From Faecalibacterium sp. I4-3-84 (GTDB taxonomy: Bacteria; Bacillota; Clostridia; Oscillospirales; Ruminococcaceae), in NCBI RefSeq assembly GCF_023347255.1, contig NZ_CP094466.1:2294001-2358000 (forward strand): a DNA stretch of 64,000 nucleotides, written 5' to 3'. The notes under the pieces are model-generated. The model was given only the letters and a program-made list of their open reading frames with translations, was not told the DNA's origin and made no database searches. Shown one piece after another: positions 34,108 through 42,529 of this stretch (positions within the stretch are counted from its first letter, which is position 1; each line of letters starts with the position of its first letter). The position numbers and the translations under genes are program-made.

Positions 34108-34473
34108 ATGCTTTACACAGAAAAAGAGAAACATGAAATTGAGCGAGTAAAGGAAGTCTTTGCGGAACATCTGCGGCAAAGCCCTGATTTTGAACTGCTC
34201 TGGTCGGACAAGGTGGGCTATGTCTGGCTGACGATTGGCGTCAATCCAGTCTATGTGGATACCGGTATCAGAATCGAATCAGCCGCCGATCTCTGCGGCA
34301 GGTGTTTGGATGATGTTGCTATGGATGTTTTGTATATGACGGGCAACGATCATGCACTGGAGGAAGCCGATCCGCTGGAATTGGCCGAAATCAAGCGGCG
34401 CTGGGAGCCATATATCAACCAGCTGCCGGAATATGCGTATATCTGCGACGATTTACTAAGTGGACGCAAATAA
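34108..34473 (+). CDS. Conserved hypothetical protein of mobile elements
   Basis: 121 residues from ATG 34108 (AAGGAGG upstream). Soluble, acidic, mixed alpha/beta (EIERVKEVFAEHLR, then VGYVWLTIGV and AADLCGRCLDDVAMDVLYM). No known family recognised with certainty. Confidence 0.55.
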   Translation: MLYTEKEKHEIERVKEVFAEHLRQSPDFELLWSDKVGYVWLTIGVNPVYVDTGIRIESAADLCGRCLDDVAMDVLYMTGNDHALEEADPLELAEIKRRWEPYINQLPEYAYICDDLLSGRK

Positions 34474-34529
34474 TTCACATGCAAACGTGCCAGAAGCAAT
34501 AAAATGCTTCTGGCACGTTGTTACGAATT

Positions 34530-35843
34530 TTAGAGCTTTCTATGGTTTCGATACTCTATTATTCCCCAAAACAGTCCGAGAATAAACAGCGTGACCACAA
34601 TAATAAAGCTGTATTTGAATGGTACACCAAAATGTGCTTCTATGACATCAAGAGTTCCGATAGCACTGAGTAAAGAAATAATGTATAGCAGAACATTCAA
34701 AATCGCAGAGTTTCTGCTTTTCTTTAGTTCATTTTGTGCAGTCAAATAGGATATTTTTAGGTGAAGAGCTTCTGCGTGTTTTTTGTAAGGCTCGCTTTCC
34801 TTAATGTAGTTCAATAAATTATGAGTTTCAATTGGAAGATTAGGAGAGCAAAAAAGATTCTGCAAGTAAATATCATTTCGTACCGACCGCCGAAGATCTG
34901 TTTCATTTTCAAGGTTAGAGTTTTGAAAAATATGAATATAGAGTTTTAGCGATTCCAATATAATGGCCGAATATAAAATTGGTTGAAAGTTATCACAATC
35001 AAAGTCAGAAACTACACTACAACCAGCTTGTGGATAATATTGGTATATTTCCACTGTACTAATGTCCTTAATTGGTTCAGCAGGCGCTTTCGTATCAATG
35101 AGTTTGCAAAAGTAATCTGAAATATTTTCAATATTATTCGAAAAGACCAATGTGTCATGCACAAAGAAATATTCTTGGGAACGATAACACTTATTTGTCA
35201 ATTCCCAGATAAACTCAGAAATATTTTCATATATTATTTCAGAAATTTTCATTCCTGCCTCGACAGGTTTCTCTTCATCAAAGAATTGATATTTCTCCAC
35301 AGACAGTAGGTTGTAGTTTTCTGCTTTTGCCCCGACATCATCTTTGGCAAGTGGTTTTCCTGTTTTGTAGTTTATGACTTCAAAAACAATGAACAAAACA
35401 CTGTTCATCATAAAGGCACCGGCATCAATTTGATACATCTGACCATTTATCCAAACTAAAAATGGCTCTAGCCAGAAAGTAAATTCGATTTTGAAATATC
35501 GTTCATCAACTAAGATAGATTGTGCGTGCCTAAGATTGATATAGAAACCGGAATCTTTCAAAGAGTCACTTGCATCGTTTTCTTTTTCAGCTGAATCTTT
35601 TGATTTGAAGGAAAATGTAGTCGCTTGATGTACATAATCATATTGGGCCGTTACCTCCATTTTCCCATCAACAGAAGTAATAGTCTCGTCTGTTGCCACG
35701 AAAGAAAGATGATGCTTTTCCAGTAAGGATTGCATCTGCTTCTTTTTGTGCGGGATAACATTACGAAGTTTTCGTAAAAACCAGTTTGTCGCTTTATACT
35801 GTGTCGAATTATATGCGCTTAAAAATAAAACAGTATCATCCAC
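34530..35843 (-). CDS. Unknown membrane protein, AT-rich cargo gene
   Basis: 437 residues from GTG 35843 (GGAGG 9 bases upstream; TTG 35849 is also in frame but too close to the RBS). The first ~380 residues are soluble with no motif I recognise. The C-terminus has two hydrophobic segments (ILNVLLYIISLLSAIGTLDV and YSFIIVVTLFILGLFWGII) separated by about 15 residues, giving a hairpin that could anchor the protein with its large N-domain in the cytoplasm. Much more AT-rich than its surroundings, has its own promoter and terminator, opposite in direction to all backbone genes. Such isolated cargo is often defence or abortive infection; unproven here. Confidence 0.6.
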   Translation of the reverse strand: MDDTVLFLSAYNSTQYKATNWFLRKLRNVIPHKKKQMQSLLEKHHLSFVATDETITSVDGKMEVTAQYDYVHQATTFSFKSKDSAEKENDASDSLKDSGFYINLRHAQSILVDERYFKIEFTFWLEPFLVWINGQMYQIDAGAFMMNSVLFIVFEVINYKTGKPLAKDDVGAKAENYNLLSVEKYQFFDEEKPVEAGMKISEIIYENISEFIWELTNKCYRSQEYFFVHDTLVFSNNIENISDYFCKLIDTKAPAEPIKDISTVEIYQYYPQAGCSVVSDFDCDNFQPILYSAIILESLKLYIHIFQNSNLENETDLRRSVRNDIYLQNLFCSPNLPIETHNLLNYIKESEPYKKHAEALHLKISYLTAQNELKKSRNSAILNVLLYIISLLSAIGTLDVIEAHFGVPFKYSFIIVVTLFILGLFWGIIEYRNHRKL

Positions 35844-35884
35844 TTGCAATGACCTCCGATCTCGTCAGTAAAATTTATATTATT

Positions 35885-35913
35885 AATTATACAGCCAAAT
35901 GACATACACAACA
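35885..35913 (-). promoter_or_regulatory. Promoter of the unknown cargo gene
   Basis: Read leftward: TTGTTG (35908-35913), 17 bases, TATAAT (35885-35890). Confidence 0.65.
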
Positions 35914-35920
35914 AGCATAG

Positions 35921-35950
35921 TGCAACAGATAATACTGTTGCTTATTTTTT
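35921..35950 (+). terminator. Terminator-like hairpin at right end of B1
   Basis: GCAACAG-ataata-CTGTTGC then TTATTTTTTT. Confidence 0.7.
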
Positions 35951-35976
35951 TGATAAAAAGTCCTTGACAACTCGTT

Positions 35977-36864
35977 TCGGGCAAGACGGCAAAAAGCATT
36001 TTGATTTCCTGCGGTGCGCGACTGGCTCCCTTTGACATCCCGCAGCTTCGTGAAGTCATGGCTTATGACGAATTGGAGCTTGACCGCATCGGAGATCGGA
36101 AAACGGCGGTATTCTTCATCATTTCCGATACCACGCAGACCTACAACTTTTTAGTGGCACTTGCATTTTCGCAGATGTTCAATCTGCTGTGCGAGAGGGC
36201 CGACAATGTTCACGGAGGCCGCCTGCCCCATCATGTACGGGTGCTGTGGGACGAGGCCGCCAACACAGGGCAGGTTCCCCAGCTTGAAAAGATCGTGGCT
36301 GTCATCCGTTCCCGTGAGATCAGCTTGACGCTGTTCTATCAGCAGTTGGCTCAGTGTAAGGCGATTTACGATAAACACGCCGAAACCATTTTGGGAAATA
36401 TGGACAGCGTGATATTCCTCGGGGGCCGGGAGGCCAGCACCATCAAGGAAATATCCGAGAACTGGCTGGGTAAGGCTACAATCTCCATGCAGACGGACAG
36501 CCGCTCCCGTGGCCAGTCGGAAAGCTACAGTCAAAATAACCAGCGGCTGGGCCGGGAATTGATGACACCCAGCGAGTTGGCAACCATGCCCGGGGATAAG
36601 TGCATTTTACAGCTTCGGGGCCTGCCCCCGTTCTATTCCCCGAAATACGATTTGAAAAAGCACCCGAACTACCGATATACGGCTGAAGCCGACAAAAAGA
36701 AAAACACCTTTGACCTTGACCGGCTTATCAACCGCCGCAGGCGGCCCGGGCCGGACGAGCTGTGTGAGGTGTATGCCGTGGCTGTGCCGGATGATGGGCT
36801 CACAAGCGAGGACGAGGACATCCTCAATTATGATGACATCGACGATCCGGACGCCTTTGCATAA
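35977..36864 (+). pseudogene. VirD4-like coupling protein, 3' part
   Basis: Open frame from SGKTAKSILISCGARL (35977) to the native stop: FFIISDTTQTYN, Walker B VLWDEAANTG, LFYQQLAQCK and the end of the TraG domain (LLRGLPPFYS-like LQLRGLPPFYSPKY). No proper start codon precedes it (TTG 36001 lies inside conserved sequence). It is the downstream half of the gene begun at 28733. Confidence 0.88.
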
Positions 36865-36870
36865 ATAGGG

Positions 36871-36893
36871 CTTTGGGACAAAGTGTCCCGAAG
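36871..36893. repeat. 23-bp palindrome, copy 3
   Basis: CTTTGGGACA-aag-TGTCCCGAAG, 6 bases after the virD4 stop. Confidence 0.9.
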
Positions 36894-36962
36894 TTTGTAA
36901 CCTGCCGCCTGCATGGGCGGCTTTTTTGTTACCGGGAAAATCCCGGAGAAATGGAGGCTTAT

Positions 36963-37103
36963 ATGGCATTTTTCTCATCTGCAATCGACACTTTACAGAC
37001 CCTCGTTATCGCGCTCGGCGCTGGCCTTGGCGTATGGGGTGTGGTCAATCTGCTGGAGGGCTACGGCTCGGATAACCCGGGCTCCAATGCTCATGTGCGG
37101 TAA
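36963..37103 (+). pseudogene. Maff2-like membrane protein, 5' part (interrupted)
   Basis: AFFSSAIDTLQTLVIALGAG and GVWGVVNLLEGYGSDNPGSN are the first two thirds of the ~70-residue Maff2 family. The frame then ends in element B2. The missing end (IKQLMAGGGIIVIGTTLIPLL) is found intact at 48676-48753. Confidence 0.88.
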
Positions 37104-37166
37104 AGAAGCAACAACACAAATTGAGAACAGCGTACCCTACTATTCTGTATCAAAGTGGAGCAGTAA

Positions 37167-37198
37167 CACGAAAATGTTGCTGCTCCATTTTCATGCCC
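37167..37198 (+). terminator. Hairpin at left end of B2
   Basis: TGGAGCAG..CTGCTCCA stem with inner pairing and a TTTTC tail. Confidence 0.5.
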
Positions 37199-37222
37199 CT
37201 TAAATAATTTCCTTGAATCTGC

Positions 37223-37270
37223 TTGACTTATATTACGGTTAGTGATATATTTATTACAGTAATCGTAATA
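37223..37270 (+). promoter_or_regulatory. padR promoter with overlapping palindromic operator
   Basis: TTGACT (37223-37228), 17 bases, TATATT (37246-37251). A palindrome with arms TATTACGgTTAgTG and CAgTAAtCGTAATA (37231-37270) spans the -10 and ends at the ribosome site, the expected layout for PadR autoregulation. Confidence 0.75.
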
Positions 37271-37283
37271 AGGAGGCTGGACT

Positions 37284-37607
37284 ATGAGAGACAATGCAAA
37301 AAGTGGCGCACTTACAGAAGTGACCTTTTATATTTTACTCTCTCTTTATACACCAAAACACGGATACGCCGTTATGCAGTTTGTTGAAGAAAAAACGGGC
37401 GGGCGGCTTTCGTTAGGCGCAGGCACTTTATATGGAGCATTAAACTCTTTGCAGGACAAGAAGTGGATTGAACCTTATGGAGATAGTGAGGGAAGAAAAA
37501 AAGAATACCACATTACAGCACAGGGAAAAGAAATTGCAGAAAAAGAGCTTGCAAGACTAAATGAACTTGTAAGCATTGCAAGTGAAATTATTGGAGGTGC
37601 AGTATGA
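37284..37607 (+). CDS. PadR family transcriptional regulator
   Basis: 107 residues: winged helix LTEVTFYILLSLYTPKHGYA, later SLGAGTLYGALNSLQDKKWI and GRKKEYHITAQGKE, the PadR pattern. AAGGAGG upstream. Coupled (ATGA) to the DUF2812 gene, which it probably co-regulates in response to a membrane or antimicrobial signal (inference). Confidence 0.9.
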   Translation: MRDNAKSGALTEVTFYILLSLYTPKHGYAVMQFVEEKTGGRLSLGAGTLYGALNSLQDKKWIEPYGDSEGRKKEYHITAQGKEIAEKELARLNELVSIASEIIGGAV

Positions 37608-38191
37608 GTAAAAAATGTTATCGCTTTTTTGGCGGATTGCTAAATACGCAGGAAAAATGGCTAAACAAAATGTCTGAAAAGGGTTATCGACTTGTTCGGA
37701 CAGGAAAACTGTTATACGAATTTGAAAAATGCAAGCCCGATGAAGTGACCTATTGTGTAGAGTTTATCGGAGAAAAATCAAAAGAGAGTTCAATAGATTA
37801 TGCTAATTTTTTGGAGGATATGGGATATAAGGTGTTTTTTAAAAATATCAATCTAAACTATTCTGTTGGAAAAGTTCGTTGGCGCCCATGGGCAGAAAGG
37901 GGCGGTCGTATTGCGACAAACACAACAACTTTTAATCGAGAAATCTTGATTGTGGAAAAAGCAAATGATGGAAAGCCTTTTGAACTCCATACCTCTTATG
38001 ACGATAAAGAAAAATATTATCGCAACTTACGCAATCCGTGGCTATTTCTACTGCTCATGTTTGCACTATTCGCAGTTACAAAGCAATCTATAATCTTTGG
38101 TATTTTTGCGTTGGTTTCTGTAATTCCTGGCAGTATATATCAAATACAGATAATGAAAATCCGGAAGGAAGCCAAGACACAGGAATGGTGA
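37604..38191 (+). CDS. DUF2812 membrane protein
   Basis: 195 residues. N-domain (1-125) with EKWLNKMSEKGYRLVRTGKL and a later MGYKVFFKNINLNYSV is the DUF2812 fold; two membrane segments (WLFLLLMFALFAVTK and IIFGIFALVSVIPGSIY) at the C-terminus. DUF2812 genes are usually paired with PadR regulators, as here. Function unknown. Confidence 0.85.
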   Translation: MSKKCYRFFGGLLNTQEKWLNKMSEKGYRLVRTGKLLYEFEKCKPDEVTYCVEFIGEKSKESSIDYANFLEDMGYKVFFKNINLNYSVGKVRWRPWAERGGRIATNTTTFNREILIVEKANDGKPFELHTSYDDKEKYYRNLRNPWLFLLLMFALFAVTKQSIIFGIFALVSVIPGSIYQIQIMKIRKEAKTQEW

Positions 38192-38436
38192 GGAAATAAA
38201 TAGCAAATCCAGCCGAGCCAGTCAACGGTCAAGATGAACGGCGCAAATGTGCCACCGTTGACAGCCGCCGCCCGTCCTGCTTTTGTGGCAATCAAGGGAG
38301 CGACAGACTAAAGTGCTGTCGCTCCCGCCCATTATGGGGGAAAGACAGTAGAAAATTTCACATCTATGTGCTATAATAGTTCCGACAGAATGAAATATAA
38401 ATATATATTTTACACTACGGTATGGGGAGTATAAAA

Positions 38437-38757
38437 ATGACAGGAGAACAATTTGTTAAGTTATGCTACGAAGAAAAGAAAACCATTTTAGCCGAATACT
38501 TCAATCCTAATTCTTCATCAGTTGTCGGCAAAAAAATCAGTGCAATAACTGAACAAGGTATATCAAAAGATGATTTGTATGATCTATTGAATTTGGTGCT
38601 AAAAGAAAATTACTATACTTTGTTGCTTGGATTGGACGGAGAAGCGTCGTTAGGTAATACTCAAATTACCTATAAGCTTTATGATGAAAATGGCAACTTG
38701 CTTAACGAATGTGGAGAGCTTGAAGCCGCCGCATACAGATACTTTGTAGAAGAATGA
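38437..38757 (+). CDS. Hypothetical protein
   Basis: 106 residues from ATG 38437 (GGGGAG 7 bases upstream). Small soluble, acidic, AT-rich. MTGEQFVKLCYEEKKTIL at the N-terminus and a beta-rich end; no family recognised. Own upstream region, possibly recent cargo. Confidence 0.55.
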   Translation: MTGEQFVKLCYEEKKTILAEYFNPNSSSVVGKKISAITEQGISKDDLYDLLNLVLKENYYTLLLGLDGEASLGNTQITYKLYDENGNLLNECGELEAAAYRYFVEE

Positions 38758-38893
38758 TCTTCAAATTTAATCTTGTCAATCATACATAATACAACATAAT
38801 ACACATTTTCACAGGACAGCCAAAATCGGTTGTCCTTTTCTTTTACCCAAAAGAGGGAACGGGAGACTAAAATTGAATACTGCTCCAAACAGC

Positions 38894-38931
38894 AACGCCA
38901 CAGATTTTTGAAAATCCGTGGCGTTTTTTGC
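38894..38931 (+). terminator. Terminator before mobilization region
   Basis: AACGCCACAGATTTT hairpin with AAAATCCGTGGCGTT and six T. Confidence 0.8.
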
Positions 38932-39230
38932 TCCCATTTTTGGCAAAACGCCCCGTTCCCTTGTAGTAGTGAGTGACGGGGAAGTTTGCCCGAAATGGGC
39001 TTGCCTGCCGTAGTAGTGATGAAAAATCCAAATGAGCGTTTGGCATTTTCCGTTTCTGTCCGTAGAGGGGAACAAAGGTGGGCAGGACACGCCTCCGCAA
39101 TCGCTATATTGACGAAAGCAGCCACACCGACCCTTGTAGATTGCCGCAAAGTCAGCCGCAGAGGAAAGTGGCAGTTTTTCAGAGCAAGATTCTACCGCAG
39201 TACCAAAATTCGCTTTTCGCTCATTTTGCC

Positions 39231-39300
39231 CCTGCGGGAATCTTGTTGGGGAGTGCCTTCCCCAAACCCTGCTTATGCGGCTTGCGCCGCTGAAAAATCC
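39231..39300. other. Candidate oriT of B2
   Basis: CTTGTTGGGGAGTGCCTTCC continuing into CCAAACCC gives hairpin TTGGGGA/TCCCCAA (39246-39265), then GCGGC-ttgc-GCCGC. It lies 140 bases before mobC. Almost the same motif occurs near the host relaxase (61506-61529, opposite strand). The rest of 38758-39400 is noncoding and holds two GTAGTAGTGA repeats (around 38963 and 39010). Confidence 0.5.
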
Positions 39301-39400
39301 CTCAAAATATTTTTTCGGATTTTTCAAAAACAGTTCCGCTTCACACCCCGTTTTTCTCCTATTAGTGAGAGGACACCACGCACAGAAAGGAGGTTTTACC

Positions 39401-39799
39401 ATGCGAAAACGATACAACACGCCGCACCGCAGCCGGGTAGTCAAGACACGCATGACCGAGGAAGAATACGCCGAGTTTGCGGAAAGGCTTTCTGCTTACA
39501 ACATGAGCCAAGCCGAGTTTATCCGGCAAGCCATAACCGGGGCAGCCATACGCCCCACCATAACCGTTTCCCCCGTCAACGACGAGCTGCTTGCCGCCGT
39601 CGGGAAGCTAACCGCCGAATACGGCAGGATCGGCGGCAACTTAAACCAGATAGCCCGGACGCTGAACGAGTGGCACAGCCCCTACCCGCAGCTTGCCGGG
39701 GAGGTACGGGCGGCGGTTTCCGACCTTGCTGCCCTAAAGTTTGAAGTCTTGCAGAAAGTGGGTGACGCTGTTGGCAACATTCAAACATATCAGCTCTAA
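39401..39799 (+). CDS. mobC: MobC-like relaxosome protein
   Basis: 132 residues: ribbon-helix-helix region RVVKTRMTEEEYAEFAERLS, AEFIRQAI and the MobC signature RIGGNLNQIARTLNEW. Helps the relaxase bind and melt oriT. AAAGGAGG precedes ATG 39401. Overlaps the relaxase gene. Confidence 0.9.
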   Translation: MRKRYNTPHRSRVVKTRMTEEEYAEFAERLSAYNMSQAEFIRQAITGAAIRPTITVSPVNDELLAAVGKLTAEYGRIGGNLNQIARTLNEWHSPYPQLAGEVRAAVSDLAALKFEVLQKVGDAVGNIQTYQL

Positions 39800-41393
39800 A
39801 AATGCTGACTATGGCGCAGCGGAAGCCTACCTCACATTTGAGCATGACGAGTTTACCATGAAGCCCACCCTTGATGAAAATGGGCGGCTGATACCGAGGG
39901 AGGATTACCGCATTTCTTCCCTCAACTGCGAGGGCGAGGATTTCGCTGTTGCCTGTATGCGAGCCAATCTCCGCTATGAGAAAAACCAAAAACGGGAAGA
40001 TGTGAAAAGCCACCACTATATCATCAGCTTTGACCCACGGGACGGGACAGACAACGGCTTGACCGTAGACTGGGCGCAGGAGCTGGGCGAGCAGTTCTGT
40101 AAAGAGCATTTCCCCGGACACCAAGCCTTAGTCTGCACCCACCCGGACGGGCATAACCACAGCGGCAATATCCATGTGCATATCGTCCTCAACTCCCTGC
40201 GGATTTATGAAGTCCCGCTTCTGCCCTACATGGACAGACCAGCCGACACACGGGAGGGCTGCAAGCACCGCTGCACCAACGCCGCTATGGAATATTTCAA
40301 GAGTGAAGTCATGGAGATGTGCCACCGGGAGGGACTTTACCAAATCGACCTCTTGAACGGCAGCAAGGAACGGATAACCGAACGGGAATACTGGGCGGCA
40401 AAGAAAGGGCAGCTTGCCCTTGATAAAGAGAACGCCGCCAGAGAAGCCGCAGGACAGCCGACCAAGCCCACCAAGTTTGAAACGGACAAGGCGAAGCTGC
40501 GCCGGACGATACGGCAGGCACTTTCCCAAGCTACCAGCTTTGACGAGTTTTCTTCCCTTTTGCTGCGGGAGGGTGTGACCGTCAAGGAGAGCCGGGGGCG
40601 GCTTTCCTACCTCACACCGGACAGGACAAAGCCTATCACAGCCCGGAAGCTGGGGGACGATTTTGACAAGGCTACTGTCCTTGCCCTGCTTACACAGAAC
40701 GCCCGCAGAGCCGCCGAACAGACCAAAGCCATACCCGAATACCCTGCCGCAGTTAAAAAGCCGTCACAAGGGGAAAAAACCACAAAAACCACCCCGGCAG
40801 ACAACACCTTGCAGCGCATGGTTGACCGGGAAGCCAAGCGAGCCGAGGGCAAGGGCGTGGGCTATGACCGCTGGGCGGCAAAGTACAATCTAAAGCAAAT
40901 GGCGGCTACCGTTACCGCCTATCAGCAGTACGGCTTTTCTTCCCCGGAGGAACTGGACGAAGCCTGTTCTGCCGCCTATACCGCCATGCGGGAAAGCCTT
41001 ACAGAGCTGAAGCAGGTGGAAAAGACGCTGGACGGGAAAAAGGAGCTGCAACGGCAGGTGCTTGCCTATTCCAAGACCCGCCCTGTCCGGGACGGGCTGA
41101 AACAGCAGAAAAACGCCAAAGCAAAAGCAGCCTACCGACAGAAGCACGAAAGCGACTTTATCATAGCAGACGCAGCCGCCCGTTATTTTAGGGAGAACGG
41201 CATTTCCAAGCTGCCAAGCTATAAAGCCCTGCAAGCAGAGATTGAAACCCTTATCAAAGAGAAAAACAGCGGCTACAACGATTACCGGGCAAAACGGGAG
41301 GAATACCGCCGCTTACAGACCGTCAAGGGCAATATCGACCAGATTTTACGCCGGGAGCGCAAGCCTGTGAAAAGGCAGGAACAGGAGCGATAA
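39771..41393 (+). CDS. MobP-type relaxase (MobA/VirD2-like)
   Basis: About 540 residues from TTG 39771 (homologues begin ATFKHISSKNADYGAA; GTG 39762 is an alternative). HUH nuclease core: SHHYIISFDPRD near residue 80 and GHNHSGNIHVHIVLNSL near 125 supply the metal-binding histidines. C-terminal half is a long Lys/Glu coiled region (RRLQTVKGNIDQILRRERK). Nicks oriT and pilots the strand. Overlaps mobC by 29 bases. Confidence 0.9.
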   Translation: MATFKHISSKNADYGAAEAYLTFEHDEFTMKPTLDENGRLIPREDYRISSLNCEGEDFAVACMRANLRYEKNQKREDVKSHHYIISFDPRDGTDNGLTVDWAQELGEQFCKEHFPGHQALVCTHPDGHNHSGNIHVHIVLNSLRIYEVPLLPYMDRPADTREGCKHRCTNAAMEYFKSEVMEMCHREGLYQIDLLNGSKERITEREYWAAKKGQLALDKENAAREAAGQPTKPTKFETDKAKLRRTIRQALSQATSFDEFSSLLLREGVTVKESRGRLSYLTPDRTKPITARKLGDDFDKATVLALLTQNARRAAEQTKAIPEYPAAVKKPSQGEKTTKTTPADNTLQRMVDREAKRAEGKGVGYDRWAAKYNLKQMAATVTAYQQYGFSSPEELDEACSAAYTAMRESLTELKQVEKTLDGKKELQRQVLAYSKTRPVRDGLKQQKNAKAKAAYRQKHESDFIIADAAARYFRENGISKLPSYKALQAEIETLIKEKNSGYNDYRAKREEYRRLQTVKGNIDQILRRERKPVKRQEQER

Positions 41394-41577
41394 AAACCAC
41401 CCCAAAATGTACCCGAACCCATACAGAACAAGGGGGCTGCCCCGTACCCTATCCCCAATACCAAAGGATTTTTTAACGGGCTTACAGGGCAGAAAAACCC
41501 CGAAAATGATACCGAGATGATACAGAATTACCGCCGATACCGCCACACCAGTGGAAACGGCAGAAAGGAGCGCACCC

Positions 41578-41790
41578 ATGCCAAGAATGAGCAAGAAACG
41601 GCGGCTGGAATGGTCTTTTTTCCTGCGGCAAGTGAAAGTCGGGAATACCACCTGCGACCGTATCACATACAACGACCTCTGCCGGGGCTGTACCCATAGC
41701 TGCAAGCAGAGCTTCCGGGCGGTTATCATACTCTGCCCCCGCTACTACTCCAAACGCCGGAAAAAGGAGGACAGGGACAATGGCAGATAA
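41578..41790 (+). CDS. Small basic Cys-containing protein
   Basis: 70 residues from ATG 41578 (AAAGGAG upstream). SKKRRLEWSFFLRQVKVGN and CRGCTHSCKQSF; probable zinc-binding protein of mobile elements. Overlaps the next gene by 11 bases. Function unknown. Confidence 0.6.
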   Translation: MPRMSKKRRLEWSFFLRQVKVGNTTCDRITYNDLCRGCTHSCKQSFRAVIILCPRYYSKRRKKEDRDNGR

Positions 41791-42529
41791 CCGCAAGTAT
41801 TACTACCTCAAGCTGAAAGAGAACTTTTTTGACAGCGACTCCATTGTGCTGCTGGAAGATATGAAAGACGGGATTTTATACTCCAATATCCTCTTGAAGC
41901 TGTACTTAAAATCGCTGAAAAACGGCGGGAAATTGCAGCTTGACGAGCATATCCCCTACACAGCGCAGATGATAGCGACACTGACCCGCCACCAGATAGG
42001 GACGGTTGAGAGGGCTTTAGAGATTTTCCGGCAGTTGGGGCTTGTGGAGCAGCTTGACAGCGGGGCTTTTTATATGACCGATATTGAGCTGATGATAGGA
42101 CAGTCCTCTACCGAAGCCGAGAGGAAACGGGCTGCAAGGCTGGAAAACAAGGCACTTTTACCGCCCCGGACAAAAGGCGGACATTTGTCCGACATTCGTC
42201 CACCAGAGATAGAGATAGAGTTAGAGAAAGAGATAGAGATAGAAAAAGAGAGAGAGGGAGAAACGGGACACCCCGCCCCCGCTGCTTATGGCAGATACAA
42301 CAATGTGATACTGACCGATACAGAGCTTTCCGGGCTGAAAACAGAGCTGCCCGACAAGTGGGAGTATTACCTTGACCGGCTTTCCTGCCATATCGCTTCC
42401 ACCGGGAAGCAGTACCACAGCCATGCAGCCACCATTTACAAGTGGGCGCAGGAGGACGCTGCCAAAGGCAAGGCTGCCCCGAAACAGGGCATACCCGATT
42501 ATTCATGCAAGGAGGGCGAGAGCTTATGA
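41780..42529 (+). CDS. Phage replisome organizer-type protein (B2 copy)
   Basis: 249 residues, same layout as the B1 protein at 32198: NRKYYYLKLKENFFDSDSIV winged helix, charged EIEIELEKEIEIEKERE linker, C-terminal SHAATIYKWAQED. Overlaps the following dnaC-relaxase fusion by 4 bases. Confidence 0.8.
   Translation: MADNRKYYYLKLKENFFDSDSIVLLEDMKDGILYSNILLKLYLKSLKNGGKLQLDEHIPYTAQMIATLTRHQIGTVERALEIFRQLGLVEQLDSGAFYMTDIELMIGQSSTEAERKRAARLENKALLPPRTKGGHLSDIRPPEIEIELEKEIEIEKEREGETGHPAPAAYGRYNNVILTDTELSGLKTELPDKWEYYLDRLSCHIASTGKQYHSHAATIYKWAQEDAAKGKAAPKQGIPDYSCKEGESL
42176..42241 (+). repeat. 66-bp sequence identical in B1 and B2 (copy b)
   Basis: Identical to 32594-32659; encodes the HLSDIRPPEIEIELEKEIEI part of both replisome organizers. 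Confidence 0.85.

Larger units (their letters stand above)
29598..35976. mobile_element. Inserted element B1 (IME-like, decayed)
   Basis: 6.4-kb segment between the halves of virD4. Contents: intron-like 5' end, serine recombinase tail, TnpV fragment, YafQ/RelB toxin-antitoxin, VLP protein, replisome organizer, DnaC-like loader, TnpW, two unknown genes. It carries no 23-bp palindrome, unlike the host on both sides. Related to B2 by its replication genes. Confidence 0.75.
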
